In this document: piece by piece, positions 28,803-38,598 of the stretch
Position numbering within the stretch: the stretch's first letter is position 1
Layout: each line of letters starts with the position of its first letter
DNA from: Paenibacillus sp. L3-i20
GTDB taxonomy: Bacteria; Bacillota; Bacilli; Paenibacillales; Paenibacillaceae
Assembly (NCBI RefSeq): GCF_022180385.2
Contig: NZ_BQME02000002.1
Coordinates: 1,550,001-1,614,000 of the forward strand
DNA: 64,000 bases
Direction: 5' to 3'
Notes under the pieces: generated by a model
Told to the model about the DNA's origin: nothing
Databases searched by the model: none
Seen by the model: the letters and a program-made list of their open reading frames with translations, nothing else
Made by a program: the position numbers and the translations under genes

Positions 28803-30173
28803 TTAACCTTTAATGTCTTGACCTGGTTTCTTCAACTGTTCAGGATAACCATATGCTCCATGCTCACTGAGGTCAAGTCCTACAATTTCTTGCTCCTCTG
28901 TTACTCTAAAACCCATAATTAATTTCATTCCTCCTAGAACAATAAAGGATGCAATTAATACGAAGCCACCTGCAAACACGACGGATTCCAATTGAACAAG
29001 CAGTTGCTTCCAGCTTCCAGTATCAATCAAACCGCCTTGACCAACATTCACTTTTTCAGCCAATGCTTGCGTAGCAAATATACCATTCGCAAGCGTTCCC
29101 CATATTCCTGCCATACCATGAACAGAAAGTGCATAGATTGGATCATCGACTTTAAATTTTTCGAACATTTTTACACTATAAAATACGAGTACACCCGCAA
29201 CTAAACCAATTACAACTGCTGCCCATGGATCAACAAATGCACATGATGCAGTAATAGCTACTAACCCAGCAAGCGTACCATTCAACATTGTAGTAATATC
29301 TGCCTTACCTGTAACAGCCCATGATATTACAAGCGCAGCTACGCCGCCTGCTCCAGCTCCAAGCATCGTTGTAAATGCAACATAAGCAAAAAATCCGTCG
29401 CCAATTGCAACCGTGGAACCTGCATTAAATCCGAACCAACCTACCCATAACAGTAGTACAGACAACGCGGTAAACACTTGATTGTGACCTAATATTTCAT
29501 TAGGTGAACCATCTTTGTTGAATTTGCCAATACGCGGCTTAAGCAATACAGTTGCGACAAACGCAGCTACCGCTCCAGTTAAATGAACAACTGTTGATCC
29601 GGCAAAGTCTTGTGCACCATGTTTTGCAAGCCAACCTCCGCCCCAGATCCAATGAGCTACAACCGGGTATATTATTGCAGTAAAAAATATTGTAAACACG
29701 ATATAAGAGGACAGCTTTGCGCGTTCTGCAAATCCACCCCACGCGATGGACAAAGAAATCGCTGCAAATGCTAATTGAAAGAGGAAAAATACTGCTGAAG
29801 GATATGATGCACCATCTGCTGCTGACGTACCAGGATTAAAGAAAAACTCACCCCAACCGATAAACTTAGCAAGCACGCTTCCTGCATTATCACCGCCGAA
29901 CGTAATTCCATAACCGATTGCCCAGTAGATTAAACCAGCTAATCCGACAGTGAAAATTGTTTTTCCAGCTACATGGCCAGCATTTTTCATTCTTGTAGAG
30001 CCTGCTTCTAGCAGAATAAATCCACCTTGCATAAGAAGAACGAGAATGAATGACAACATAATCCAAAGAGAGTTCAGCCCCATATTCAGCGTATCACTGG
30101 ATGGACTTTCTGCAAAAGCAACTACTGGAAATAAGATAGACATTACACCTAAAACAAAAATTGTTTTCTTCAT
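28803..30173 (-). CDS. amtB: ammonium transporter
   Basis: About 456 residues with an N-terminal signal peptide (MKKTIFVLGVMSILFPVVAFA) and eleven membrane helices. Characteristic segments are DFAGSTVVHLTGAVAAFVA (pore His), GWFGFNAGS and DPIYALSVHGMAGIWGTLA (second pore His). It conducts ammonium/ammonia across the membrane. The start has GGGAGTG upstream; an earlier ATG at 30200 is possible. No glnK is adjacent. The DUF294 gene follows on the same strand. Confidence 0.95.
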   Translation of the reverse strand: MKKTIFVLGVMSILFPVVAFAESPSSDTLNMGLNSLWIMLSFILVLLMQGGFILLEAGSTRMKNAGHVAGKTIFTVGLAGLIYWAIGYGITFGGDNAGSVLAKFIGWGEFFFNPGTSAADGASYPSAVFFLFQLAFAAISLSIAWGGFAERAKLSSYIVFTIFFTAIIYPVVAHWIWGGGWLAKHGAQDFAGSTVVHLTGAVAAFVATVLLKPRIGKFNKDGSPNEILGHNQVFTALSVLLLWVGWFGFNAGSTVAIGDGFFAYVAFTTMLGAGAGGVAALVISWAVTGKADITTMLNGTLAGLVAITASCAFVDPWAAVVIGLVAGVLVFYSVKMFEKFKVDDPIYALSVHGMAGIWGTLANGIFATQALAEKVNVGQGGLIDTGSWKQLLVQLESVVFAGGFVLIASFIVLGGMKLIMGFRVTEEQEIVGLDLSEHGAYGYPEQLKKPGQDIKG

Positions 30174-30442
30174 GGATACGGACACTCCCTTTAATGTCAT
30201 ATTTCCTTACATAATGTGAAAGACTTATTGCCATTATAGTTCGGTGTGTCAGTTTTGACAATAATTTATTTCAATTTCTTACAAAAATATCTGATAATGA
30301 TACAAAACATGACATCATGCTCTTAGATGCGAAAACGAGATAAGTACAATAGTCACAAAATACTCTGATCCTTCGTTTGACTGGATGGATTGTTACTATT
30401 ATCATTACTTTATATAGAAAGATAAGTAGAGGCGGTGAAGCG

Positions 30443-30883
30443 ATGGGCGCGATCACATTATACCGGATCGGCGAACTGTCCAAGTTAGCGGCAGTAAGCG
30501 CTAGGACAATTGATTACTATACAACAATCGGTTTAATCGAACCTGCAAAGCGATCCGATAAAAACTACCGGCTTTATTCTGATGAAACTTTGCAGCGACT
30601 TGAACGTATTGAGGAGTTGAAAAAAGACAAATATACGTTAGATGAGATTAAAGCCAATCTAGACAGCTGGAGTAAGATCACACCCGAGGAGCAAATATCT
30701 CTTAAACTAACGGAGATTCAGCAGCATTTGTCACAACTAGAACGCGAGGTAAAAGAACTTGAACCCGTCATTAAGCAGCTTAAGCCAAGACAAGCTGACC
30801 GTTTATATACACGTTTGACTCCTCATACTGCGGCGTGTATCGAAGCTCTCATGCTGTTAATGAATAAAAGCTCCCTCATGTAA
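30443..30883 (+). CDS. MerR-family transcriptional regulator
   Basis: A 146-residue protein. N-terminal winged helix (YRIGELSKLAAVSARTIDYYTTIGLIEP, then NYRLYSDETLQRLERIEELK) and a long coiled-coil dimer helix ending in LEREVKELEPVIKQLKP. No effector domain and few cysteines, so the signal is unknown. GAGGCGGTGAAGCG precedes the ATG. It is 32 bases upstream of the YugP-like peptidase gene and may share its transcript. Confidence 0.9.
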   Translation: MGAITLYRIGELSKLAAVSARTIDYYTTIGLIEPAKRSDKNYRLYSDETLQRLERIEELKKDKYTLDEIKANLDSWSKITPEEQISLKLTEIQQHLSQLEREVKELEPVIKQLKPRQADRLYTRLTPHTAACIEALMLLMNKSSLM

Positions 30884-30915
30884 CGGAAACTTACAACTAG
30901 ATGGAGGATGATACG

Positions 30916-31581
30916 ATGTATGTACTAATAATTGCCGCTTTTGCATTAACGATATGGGCGCAGTTCCGTGTGAAAGGAACATTCAAAAAATGGGCTCAAG
31001 TACCAGTTGGGAGTGGACTTACAGGCTACCAAGCTGCAAGACGGATGCTTGATAATAATGGTCTGCATGATGTCCCGATTGAACCAGTCCCTGGTGCATT
31101 GACTGACCATTATGATCCTATCCACCGTGTTGTTCGTTTATCCGAGCCAGTTTATTATGAAAACTCTATCTCCGCTGTTTCTGTCGCTTGTCATGAAGTA
31201 GGTCACGCCATACAGCATTCAGTATCGTATCCGTTTCTGGTGGCGCGTCATCGCATATTCCCTGTCGTTAACTTTGCATCAGGTATTGCCCCTTTCTTGT
31301 TAATTGGGGGCATCTTGTTCCAGGCATTTGGACTTATCGGTATTGGAATTGTATTTTTCTCCATTGCCGTAGCATTCCAGCTTATCACATTGCCTGTTGA
31401 ATTTAACGCTAGCAATCGAGCACGTGATCTTATGATTGCTGAAGGTTTTATAACAAATGATGAAGAACGTGGCGTAGCGAAAGTACTTAATGCAGCAGCA
31501 TTAACTTATGTCGCCGCGGCACTCCTCTCATTGCTTGAGCTTTTCCGCTATATAATGATTTTCACACAGAACAGGGATTAA
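30916..31581 (+). CDS. YugP-like membrane zinc metallopeptidase
   Basis: A 221-residue membrane protein with the H93-E-V-G-H97 zinc motif in VACHEVGHAIQHS, an N-terminal helix, two central hydrophobic segments (FLLIGGILFQAFGLIGIGIVFFSI) and a C-terminal helix. Matches the Zn_peptidase_2/YugP family, probably acting on membrane proteins. ATGGAGGATGATACG provides the site before the chosen ATG; another in-frame ATG lies 15 bases earlier. Confidence 0.9.
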   Translation: MYVLIIAAFALTIWAQFRVKGTFKKWAQVPVGSGLTGYQAARRMLDNNGLHDVPIEPVPGALTDHYDPIHRVVRLSEPVYYENSISAVSVACHEVGHAIQHSVSYPFLVARHRIFPVVNFASGIAPFLLIGGILFQAFGLIGIGIVFFSIAVAFQLITLPVEFNASNRARDLMIAEGFITNDEERGVAKVLNAAALTYVAAALLSLLELFRYIMIFTQNRD

Positions 31582-31603
31582 CAATACTTCTCTCAAAACA
31601 ACA

Positions 31604-31642
31604 AGAGCCCTCCAATGGTCGTCTAGACCGCTGGAGGGCTCT
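31604..31642. terminator. bidirectional terminator
   Basis: AGAGCCCTCCA and TGGAGGGCTCT arms (11 bases) lie between the convergent YugP-like and LysR genes. Confidence 0.8.
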
Positions 31643-31661
31643 ATTCATACAAACAACTCGA

Positions 31662-32558
31662 TTATAAATCTCGGTCTTGGAAATACCTAAGCAGGAAGCT
31701 GTGAAACACTTTAGCAACTAGAGGCAACTTATCATTGCTACGATGAACAATACCAATTGTACGCGTAACAGATGGCTCGCTAATCCTTACCTTAGCAGGC
31801 TGTAAAGGCCCTGTATGATGAAGCGCTAATTCTGGAAGCAAACTTACTCCCATCCCAGCTGCAACTAACCCTCTAATCGTATCCGTCTCCTCGCCCTCAA
31901 ATCCAATTTTAGGTTCGAATCCAGCGGATTGACATGCGTCCCAAACAATTGGACGAAGCGAGTAGCCTTCGCTAAATAATACAAAATCTTCATCTTCCAA
32001 TTGGCGAAGTTCTATCGTTTTTTCATCAGATAATGGATGTCCGGGCGGCAATATAGCGTAAAGCTCTTCTGTTAGAAGCACCTCACCACATACTTGATCA
32101 TGCTCCTTCGGAAAAGGCGAAATAAACGCCAAATCGATATCCCCCTTCACCAAATCTCTAATTAACGAAGGATACATTCCCTGCTTAAATCTGAACTTGA
32201 CGTTCGGATGCAACTTCCGAAATGCAGCAACAACTTGCGGGATCAAAGAAATCCCTAAGCTATGAGGAAAACCTAAACGAATTTCTCCTTTTTCAGGATC
32301 AAGAAATTCATGAATTTCGATAACCGATCGTTCCAAGTCCGCCAATATGACTTCTGCACGCTTTAGAAACAACGCTCCAACAGGTGTAAGTTGTAGATTT
32401 CTTCCCTTCTGGACAAAAAGCTTTACCCCTAGCTCTTCTTCCAGCTGATGGATCTGACGACTTACCGCCGATTGAGCAACATGAAGTTCCTCTGCCGCCT
32501 GTGTAACATGCTCTTTCCTTGCTACTTTCACAAAATAATGAAGTTGACGAAGTTCCAT
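31662..32558 (-). CDS. LysR-family transcriptional regulator
   Basis: A 298-residue protein of the usual LysR length. The N-terminal winged helix (LRQLHYFVKVARKEHVTQAAEELHVAQSAVSRQIHQLEEELG) is followed by a periplasmic-binding-type effector domain (IRLGFPHSLGISLIPQVV, VAAGMGVSLLPELAL). Similar to the CcpC/GltC-type Bacillus regulators. Its target is not clear: the adjacent rhomboid gene is on the same strand upstream, and there is no divergent partner. Confidence 0.92.
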   Translation of the reverse strand: MELRQLHYFVKVARKEHVTQAAEELHVAQSAVSRQIHQLEEELGVKLFVQKGRNLQLTPVGALFLKRAEVILADLERSVIEIHEFLDPEKGEIRLGFPHSLGISLIPQVVAAFRKLHPNVKFRFKQGMYPSLIRDLVKGDIDLAFISPFPKEHDQVCGEVLLTEELYAILPPGHPLSDEKTIELRQLEDEDFVLFSEGYSLRPIVWDACQSAGFEPKIGFEGEETDTIRGLVAAGMGVSLLPELALHHTGPLQPAKVRISEPSVTRTIGIVHRSNDKLPLVAKVFHSFLLRYFQDRDL

Positions 32559-32587
32559 ACTGTCCGATCTCTCTCCCGTAGTAAACC

Positions 32588-33235
32588 CTAATTTTCAGTG
32601 CTTTTATATTGTTTCCACACTTTCGACCGATCGAAAAGTCCGTAAAGCAAAAATCCTGAAATAGCGCCGCCTATATGTCCCCATAGATCTACTCGGCTCG
32701 CAAACACAGAAAATACAACTCCAAAGCCTAATATCATATATACGGTTTTGCGAGATGCTATATCAAGCATCGCCTTGCGAAAGATGGCAATGAATAGAAA
32801 CGCACCATAGATGCCATAAATTGCGCCTGATGCACCAACTGCCAAAAGGTACTCCTTATTTAGCGCCACTGTCATGAGCGCAGATATGAAATATCCTCCT
32901 ATTCCCGCCAAAATAAAAAACGGGATATATCGCACCGTCTTCAACAGACGCTCAAGCGGTGGCGCAAATACCACTATTGCAAATAAGTTAAAAAACAAAT
33001 GGCTGAAGTTTGCATGCAAAAAAATAGCCGTTAAATATCGCCATGGCTCTAACAACCCATAAGGATCTTCTGGTGAAGTGAAAAATGCTCCATACCGAAA
33101 TAAAGTCTCACCATTAATCGGCGTGCCAGCTAATAAAACAATAATAAAACTAATAATATTTAGACAAATAATAATTGAAGTACCCGGATAAAACTTTAAA
33201 TATGATCGAAAGCTCTCGTAACGTAAAAAAATCAT
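32588..33235 (-). CDS. rhomboid-family intramembrane serine protease
   Basis: A 215-residue protein with six membrane helices. The catalytic pair is visible: GASGAIYG (Ser136) and LWGHIGGA (His187), plus HANFSHLFFNLFAI in helix 2 (the oxyanion His/Asn region). It cleaves membrane substrates within the bilayer; substrate unknown. It ends 29 bases upstream of the LysR gene and is divergent from tpx. Confidence 0.93.
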   Translation of the reverse strand: MIFLRYESFRSYLKFYPGTSIIICLNIISFIIVLLAGTPINGETLFRYGAFFTSPEDPYGLLEPWRYLTAIFLHANFSHLFFNLFAIVVFAPPLERLLKTVRYIPFFILAGIGGYFISALMTVALNKEYLLAVGASGAIYGIYGAFLFIAIFRKAMLDIASRKTVYMILGFGVVFSVFASRVDLWGHIGGAISGFLLYGLFDRSKVWKQYKSTEN

Positions 33236-33338
33236 TTTGTTTCCTCCATTCCAAACACCATTAATTGGACAACGATGTTTTATAACGCTTATAATAAATC
33301 ACGTATCACTTAAACCATCCCAAGGAGGAATAATAATT

Positions 33339-33857
33339 ATGACACAAGAACGCGCTGGCGTTGCTACTCTTAAGGGCAACCCAATCACATTAGTCGGCCC
33401 TGAACTAAAAATTGGGGAGGCAGCTCCTGATTTTGAGCTTAACAAATCATTAGTTGAGACGGTTTCTTTGCAAGATTATGCTGGTAAAGTTAAACTTGTT
33501 AGTGTTGTACCATCCATCGATACAGGCGTATGTGACGCACAAACGCGTCGTTTCAACGAAGCAGCAGCATCACTTGGTGACAATGTTGTCGTACTTACAG
33601 TTAGCGTTGACACGCCGTTCGCACAATCTCGCTGGTGTGCAGCAGCAGGCATCGATAAAGTTGTTATGCTGTCTGACTACAAAGAAAATAGTTTCGGAAA
33701 GTCATATGGCGTACTTATTAAAGAGCTTGCCCTAGACATGCGTTCTATTTTCATTATTGATAACAACAATACCATTCAATATGTTGAATATTTGTCAGAG
33801 ATGACTGAACATCCAAATTACGAGCAAGCAATCGAAGCTGCGAAAGCACTCGTATAA
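33339..33857 (+). CDS. tpx: thiol peroxidase
   Basis: A 172-residue atypical 2-Cys peroxiredoxin. The peroxidatic cysteine is Cys65 in VPSIDTGVCDAQTRRF and the resolving cysteine Cys100 in SRWCAAAG. It reduces peroxides with thioredoxin in the cytosol. AAGGAGGAATAATAATT precedes the ATG, which overrides the longer open frame starting 102 bases upstream. Confidence 0.96.
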   Translation: MTQERAGVATLKGNPITLVGPELKIGEAAPDFELNKSLVETVSLQDYAGKVKLVSVVPSIDTGVCDAQTRRFNEAAASLGDNVVVLTVSVDTPFAQSRWCAAAGIDKVVMLSDYKENSFGKSYGVLIKELALDMRSIFIIDNNNTIQYVEYLSEMTEHPNYEQAIEAAKALV

Positions 33858-33892
33858 TTTTGTTCCCAGTAACATAAACATATTATACTGCA

Positions 33893-33929
33893 AACAAAGC
33901 GAGTGAAGGATATCCTTCCTCGCTTTGTT
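33893..33929. terminator. terminator after tpx
   Basis: AACAAAGCGAG and CTCGCTTTGTT arms with an inner GAAGGATATCCTTC palindrome form a nearly gap-free hairpin between the convergent genes. Confidence 0.75.
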
Positions 33930-33934
33930 ATGTA

Positions 33935-34327
33935 TTAACTATTAACTTTAAAAGCCGAAAGCTTCTTATCTAATGCGCGGTATAGATCAATGATTACACG
34001 ATAATTGGATCCCAAATCACCCAAGGAACCTCTGGATGCAGAATAAATATCAACAGCCGAAGTTAGTGGTCCTACACTTATAACTGAAACCGTAATGTCC
34101 ATCGTTCTGCCAAAAGATGTACGTCTCTCCATCACAATCTCCCCCACAGACTGTACCTCGTGAAGAATTTTGTAGCCTTGTATCTTCTTTAGTGTCGACA
34201 CTACTTCTTCCCAAGCCTTGTCCTTTGAAAGCTTGTAAAAGCGTGATTTCAACACTGGATCTTTAGCCTTGTCACCTGTTTGTTCATAACTACGCAGTAG
34301 CCCGATTAAGGTCCGCTTCAACAACAA
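33935..34327 (-). CDS. DUF1499-like protein
   Basis: A 130-residue protein. Segments ILHEVQSVGEIVMERR, DITVSVISVG and the C-terminal YSASRGSLGDLGSNYRVI match the DUF1499 pattern (S-R-x-G-x-x-D-L-G-x-N). No signal peptide is evident. Function unknown. AGAGGGGGAGGTCG precedes the ATG. The 6S RNA transcript ends upstream of it on the same strand. Confidence 0.7.
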   Translation of the reverse strand: MLLKRTLIGLLRSYEQTGDKAKDPVLKSRFYKLSKDKAWEEVVSTLKKIQGYKILHEVQSVGEIVMERRTSFGRTMDITVSVISVGPLTSAVDIYSASRGSLGDLGSNYRVIIDLYRALDKKLSAFKVNS

Positions 34328-34387
34328 CGACCTCCCCCTCTAGCATCTATATACATTACTTTTAATCATAACATGTTTTTATATATG

Positions 34388-34430
34388 AAAAAAGAGCAAT
34401 TACCGGATTTCTCCTGGCAATCACTCTTAA
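34388..34430 (-). terminator. terminator of the 6S RNA transcript
   Basis: On the reverse strand AAGAGTGATTGCC pairs with GGTAATTGCTCTT around an AGGAGAAATCC loop, followed by six T. It lies downstream of the 6S RNA and upstream of the DUF1499 gene. Confidence 0.75.
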
Positions 34431-34439
34431 TTGTAATTA

Positions 34440-34618
34440 TAAACCCGCCTATGCCGTCCGACTTACATGTTTCTGAACCCTGCTCTCGCAGGTGGGTGTC
34501 CGCAGCAATACATTTGAGATCCCCTTTAGGGGGCATGTCAGCCGTATGGCAATTTAGGTCTCCCGTGAAACAGCCATTGGTTCAAAACAACGAAAAGCCG
34601 CAACGAACATCGCAGGGT
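34440..34618 (-). ncRNA. ssrS: 6S RNA (SsrS/BsrA-type)
   Basis: The reverse strand of this 340-base gene-free stretch begins ACCCTGCGATGTTCG and ends CACCCACCTGCGAGAGCAGG followed by GTTCA. The ends pair (ACCCTGC with GCAGGGT) as in firmicute 6S RNAs, and the middle can form the large open bubble with internal stems such as CCCCCTAAAGGGG. A perfect -10 and good -35 precede it and a terminator follows. 6S RNA binds sigma-A RNA polymerase as a promoter mimic. The 3' end is approximate. No convincing protein gene is present here. Confidence 0.78.
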
Positions 34619-34624
34619 ATAGTT

Positions 34625-34653
34625 ATTATAGACCGAACAGAAGCAAAAGTAAA
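34625..34653 (-). promoter_or_regulatory. promoter of the 6S RNA
   Basis: On the reverse strand TTTACT (34648-34653) and a perfect TATAAT (34625-34630) are separated by 17 bases. Transcription would start near 34618. Confidence 0.75.
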
Positions 34654-34666
34654 TGTTAAGACATTG

Positions 34667-35482
34667 TTATTTGTTGGATTCCTTCGAATCGCCCTTCACT
34701 AAATCTTCACGATTCATTTCCGCTACCTCTTCAACCGCTTCCTCTTCATCCTTTTTCATCTTTTCGGCTTGTTGCTGTAACTTCATATAAATAATATTAA
34801 AGTTCCAAAAAGCAAGAAACGCGACGATGCTTCCCATGAAGAAAGGAACAAGAAAGCCTACATGAAAGAAACTGATATAAATTACGAAACCACACATAAT
34901 TGCTGTGGAAAAGGAACGGAAAGGCTTCCCTATCGTAATTAACATCGCATTTTTCAGCAATTGGAACATCTTCATATGATAATGAACCATCATTGAGAAA
35001 AAATTAAAGATAGAAACTGCAAGTAATACGAACAATGCCATAAAAGCATACGAGATGATTGCTAATTGATTTTTATATACAATAAAATCAACAATTAAAA
35101 TGATGAATAATAACGTATACAAGAAACCGCCAATCATACTTTGCTTGTAGTTATCCTTATAACCACGGAAAAATGTTTTAAATAACGGGGCGTCTGTCTC
35201 ACCCATAACCCACTTACGGGCTACTGTAAACATCGCTGCCGTTGCAGGGAATAATGTTAATGGAGCCAAAACACAAGTAACTAAAAGAGGATAAAATAAA
35301 AAACTCATTAGTCCGTATTGTTCAATTTCCACTTGCGTTAAGTTAAACAGATATAATCCTGTCGATATCATAAACAGGACAAAAGGTAACGAACAAACGA
35401 TCCACAATAAATTAATTACCGACAACCTCATAATCCATTCGGAGATTCGGTAAAATCCCCCCATTAGTCCTCTTACTTCCAT
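34667..35482 (-). CDS. DUF624/YesL-like membrane protein
   Basis: A 271-residue protein with about five membrane helices. The start GGFYRISEWIMRLSVINLLWIVCSLP is the DUF624 hallmark. The C-terminus is charged (KMKKDEEEAVEEVAEMN). In Paenibacillus such proteins often sit beside ABC sugar importers, but none is here. Function unknown. GGAGGCAGAGCTA precedes the ATG region. Confidence 0.85.
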   Translation of the reverse strand: MEVRGLMGGFYRISEWIMRLSVINLLWIVCSLPFVLFMISTGLYLFNLTQVEIEQYGLMSFLFYPLLVTCVLAPLTLFPATAAMFTVARKWVMGETDAPLFKTFFRGYKDNYKQSMIGGFLYTLLFIILIVDFIVYKNQLAIISYAFMALFVLLAVSIFNFFSMMVHYHMKMFQLLKNAMLITIGKPFRSFSTAIMCGFVIYISFFHVGFLVPFFMGSIVAFLAFWNFNIIYMKLQQQAEKMKKDEEEAVEEVAEMNREDLVKGDSKESNK

Positions 35483-35649
35483 TAGCTCTGCCTCCAGAAT
35501 AAAGCAATTTTCTCGCTTCTAGACTAAATTACAGCTTGACATTCGTCCGCCCAAATTTCACCCTATAGGCCACTGTCTAATCCTATTGGAACATTTCGCA
35601 TAGGATGTATTGTATTCACCCAAACCGATGATTAAAGGAGGTTGCTATT

Positions 35650-35745
35650 ATGAGCAACATAGGTCACGGCTTAAACCATTCCACAGGCGCAATCCTAGTT
35701 TTATTTATCCTTCTGGTCATCATCACTAAAACAATTCTATTCTGA
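35650..35745 (+). CDS. YjcZ-family small sporulation-type membrane protein
   Basis: A 31-residue protein, MSNIGHGLNHSTGAI then LVLFILLVIITKTILF. It is a paralogue of the 29-residue protein at 13330-13419, with an identical hydrophobic core. AAAGGAGGTTGCTATT precedes the ATG. It has its own hairpin downstream. A spore or coat role is inferred from the family. Confidence 0.82.
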   Translation: MSNIGHGLNHSTGAILVLFILLVIITKTILF

Positions 35746-35775
35746 TCCACTCCAGTGGAATGATAGTAAACAAAG

Positions 35776-35827
35776 AAAACCGGTGAAATACGGATGCCCG
35801 CAAGGCATCACGGACTTCACCGGTTTT
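35776..35827. terminator. bidirectional terminator
   Basis: AAAACCGGTGAA and TTCACCGGTTTTT arms around a second GATGCC/GGCATC stem, between the YjcZ-like gene and the convergent cshA. Confidence 0.8.
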
Positions 35828-35836
35828 TGTTACATA

Positions 35837-37459
35837 TTAGTTATCTTCTGATGTGCTTTTAGGACGACGAGCTTCGCTGCTACGACCTTCACTGCTACTG
35901 CGGCCTTCGCTGCTGCGCTTGCCACCGTAACCGCCGCTTCCGCCGCGACCTTCATAACCGCCACGGGAGCTACCGCCACCGTTGCTGCTTCCACTGCTAC
36001 GTCTGTCATCACGTCCACGATAACCTCCGCCACCGCTTCCGCCACTACGTGATCCGCCACCATAAGAGGAGGAAGATGACGAGCTGCTACGGTTAAATGG
36101 ACGACCATTGGAACGGATATCCGGTCTACGTTTTTTAGCACGTAGCGGTTCTTCCGGAGTCAATTCAACTTCAACGTTTTTCTTCTCGCCTGTTAGAAGC
36201 TTAATCGCTGCTGCAAGAAGATGAACGGAATCGTATTGCTCAAGCAACTGAATACCAATCGCTTTGTACTCGGAGAACTCTTCGTTCTGAACAACTTCAA
36301 TCAGTCGCTCAGCTGTAATACGTTGTTTGCCCTCAATTGCTTCAGCAATGCTTGGCAATGGTTTGCGAGTCATACGTTGACGCGTTACGCGCTCGATGAA
36401 ATGCAAGTGATCCGTTTCACGAGGTGTAACGAACGACCAAGCTGTACCTTCTTTACCTGCACGGCCTGTACGACCGATACGGTGAACGTAGCTCTCAGGA
36501 TCTTGCGGCAAATCAAAGTTAATAACGTGTGTTACGCCTGAAACGTCAAGACCACGTGCTGCAACGTCTGTTGCAACTAGAACATCAATGCTTCCATCGC
36601 GGAACTTGCGCATTACGCTGTCACGTTGATTCTGTGACAAATCGCCATGCAAACCGTCAGCAGAGTATCCACGTTTTTGTAGTCCTTCGCTTAACTCATC
36701 AACACGACGTTTCGTACGACCAAAGATGATTGCAAGATCAGGTGATTCCATATCAAGCAATCTGCTAAGTGCTTCGAACTTCTGACGCTCATTAACTTCG
36801 ATATACGATTGCTCGATCGAAGGCGCAGTAATTTGTTTAGGGATAACAGAAACGTGTTCTGGGTCCTTCAAAAATTGTTGTGCGAGCTTCTGAATGTTCG
36901 CTGGCATTGTCGCCGAGAACAACATCGTTTGACGTTCAGCTGGTACAAGCTTCAGAATGGACTGAATGTCTTCCATGAAGCCCATATCAAGCATTTCATC
37001 CGCTTCATCAAGTACAACAGTTTGTACATCTTCAAGACGGATTGTCTTACGGTTAATATGGTCAAGCAAACGTCCAGGTGTTCCGATAATGATTTGCGGC
37101 TTCTTCTTCAGCGCGCGAATCTGACGGCCAATTTCTTGACCTCCATAAATCGGCAACGAGCGAAGGCCTTTGTATCGAGTAAGCTTCCCGATCTCTTCAG
37201 CCACTTGAATAGCGAGTTCACGGGTTGGCGTCATAATTAGTGCAACGATGCGTTCCTCGCTAGTTGGAATCTTGTTAATTAGCGGGATTCCGAATGCCGC
37301 TGTTTTTCCAGTACCGGTTTGGGCTTGGCCGATAAGATCTCTGCCAGTCAGTGCCACCGGAATCGATTTGTCTTGAATCGGGGTTGATTCCTCGAATCCA
37401 AGTTCCGTGATTGCTTGCAACACTTTCGGTTCCAAGCCAAATTCAGCAAATGTTTTCAA
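35837..37459 (-). CDS. cshA: DEAD-box RNA helicase, CshA-like
   Basis: A 540-residue protein. [21 protein letters not shown] and the Q motif, [12 protein letters not shown] (I), [25 protein letters not shown] (II), SATMPANI (III), [16 protein letters not shown] and [13 protein letters not shown] (VI) form the core. The tail (after residue 435) is Gly/Ser/Arg-rich with GGYRGR-type repeats. Closest by layout to Bacillus CshA, the degradosome and cold-adaptation helicase. AGAAGGAGTTTGAGAAAAG lies before the ATG. Confidence 0.93.
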   Translation of the reverse strand: MKTFAEFGLEPKVLQAITELGFEESTPIQDKSIPVALTGRDLIGQAQTGTGKTAAFGIPLINKIPTSEERIVALIMTPTRELAIQVAEEIGKLTRYKGLRSLPIYGGQEIGRQIRALKKKPQIIIGTPGRLLDHINRKTIRLEDVQTVVLDEADEMLDMGFMEDIQSILKLVPAERQTMLFSATMPANIQKLAQQFLKDPEHVSVIPKQITAPSIEQSYIEVNERQKFEALSRLLDMESPDLAIIFGRTKRRVDELSEGLQKRGYSADGLHGDLSQNQRDSVMRKFRDGSIDVLVATDVAARGLDVSGVTHVINFDLPQDPESYVHRIGRTGRAGKEGTAWSFVTPRETDHLHFIERVTRQRMTRKPLPSIAEAIEGKQRITAERLIEVVQNEEFSEYKAIGIQLLEQYDSVHLLAAAIKLLTGEKKNVEVELTPEEPLRAKKRRPDIRSNGRPFNRSSSSSSSSYGGGSRSGGSGGGGYRGRDDRRSSGSSNGGGSSRGGYEGRGGSGGYGGKRSSEGRSSSEGRSSEARRPKSTSEDN

Positions 37460-37604
37460 ACTTTTCTCAAACTCCTTCTATCTACAGCCTACTTAAGAAT
37501 ATCCAAATCATTATAGCACAGATAACACTGTGAATACCAGTTAACGATAGAAAGCCATACTAAAACAATTGTTAGTGACGACATAATGCATTGGAGCGAT
37601 CGAC

Positions 37605-38447
37605 TTGAACCATCATAAACGCCGATATTTATTAACTTTACCGATGATGACTCTCGGTTCGCTGCTTGTAGCCGTAGGTTTTAATCTTTTCCTTATTCCA
37701 CATCAACTTCTAAGTGGCGGTTTGTCAGGTATTTCCATGATGATCGGATATTTAACTGGAGGAAATATTGCATGGTTATATATGATCCTCAACTTACCTG
37801 TTTTGTTGTGGGGTTGGTTTGCGCTTGGCAGAAGGTTCATTCTATGGAGCATGTACTCAGTACTTAGTGCAACGCTATTTCTTCAGATCATTCCTGTCGC
37901 AAAAATTGCAAATGATATCGTGCTCGGGGCAGTGTTTGGCGGAATAATTATAGGTTTTGGAAGCGGCTTAGCGCTTCGATACGGCGGCTCTTCTGGGGGC
38001 TTTGACATTATAGCTTCCATCGTAACGAGAAGGCGTGATCTGCCAGTGGGCATGATAATATTCCTTTTGAACGGATCTGTAATTGCCATTCTCATCTTTT
38101 TTACACAAGATTGGAATTTAGCGCTATATTCACTTGTAGCCATCTTTTCTGCAGGAAAAGTGGTAGATATCATTCATGTGAAGCATATTAAAGTTACAGC
38201 TTTTATCATTACCACAAAAACAGAGGTGCTGCTTGCAAAACTTCTTACACACCCTCGCGGCATAACAATAATAAAGACGCGCGGAGCATTTTCATCCAGT
38301 GAAAAAGATATGCTCATGACCGTAAGAACGAAGTATGAACTTAATGAATTATGTAAGGCCATCATAACAATTGACCCGCATGCTTTCATCAACATTGTGG
38401 AAACCGTCGGCATAGTCGGTGATTTCAGAAAGCAAGATCCTACATAA
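37605..38447 (+). CDS. YitT-family membrane protein (DUF2179 C-terminus)
   Basis: A 280-residue protein with five or six N-terminal membrane helices (LLTLPMMTLGSLLVAVGFNLFLIP, GGLSGISMMIGYLTGGN) and a soluble C-terminal DUF2179 domain (AFIITTKTEVLLAKLL, GAFSSSEKDMLMTVRTKYEL). Family typical in length. Transport is often assumed but no substrate is established. The upstream sequence (GGAGCGATCGACTTG) fits an ATG or TTG start here. Confidence 0.88.
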   Translation: MNHHKRRYLLTLPMMTLGSLLVAVGFNLFLIPHQLLSGGLSGISMMIGYLTGGNIAWLYMILNLPVLLWGWFALGRRFILWSMYSVLSATLFLQIIPVAKIANDIVLGAVFGGIIIGFGSGLALRYGGSSGGFDIIASIVTRRRDLPVGMIIFLLNGSVIAILIFFTQDWNLALYSLVAIFSAGKVVDIIHVKHIKVTAFIITTKTEVLLAKLLTHPRGITIIKTRGAFSSSEKDMLMTVRTKYELNELCKAIITIDPHAFINIVETVGIVGDFRKQDPT

Positions 38448-38598
38448 CTACGCAGGAATGGATTTTGCCAGTAATCGCTATGTTTTTGAAAATGTTCCTG
38501 TTATAATGTGTATATCCCATAGCTTATTGTTTCATGCCATATGTTTTTCCCTATTGCTCTATAGTTTCTAACTATTAGTATGAAAGGGTGAGGCTAAG

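Noticed and set aside
34373-34702. 109-codon rightward frame
   Set aside because: It lies antisense over the 6S RNA, its promoter and terminator, and resembles no protein.
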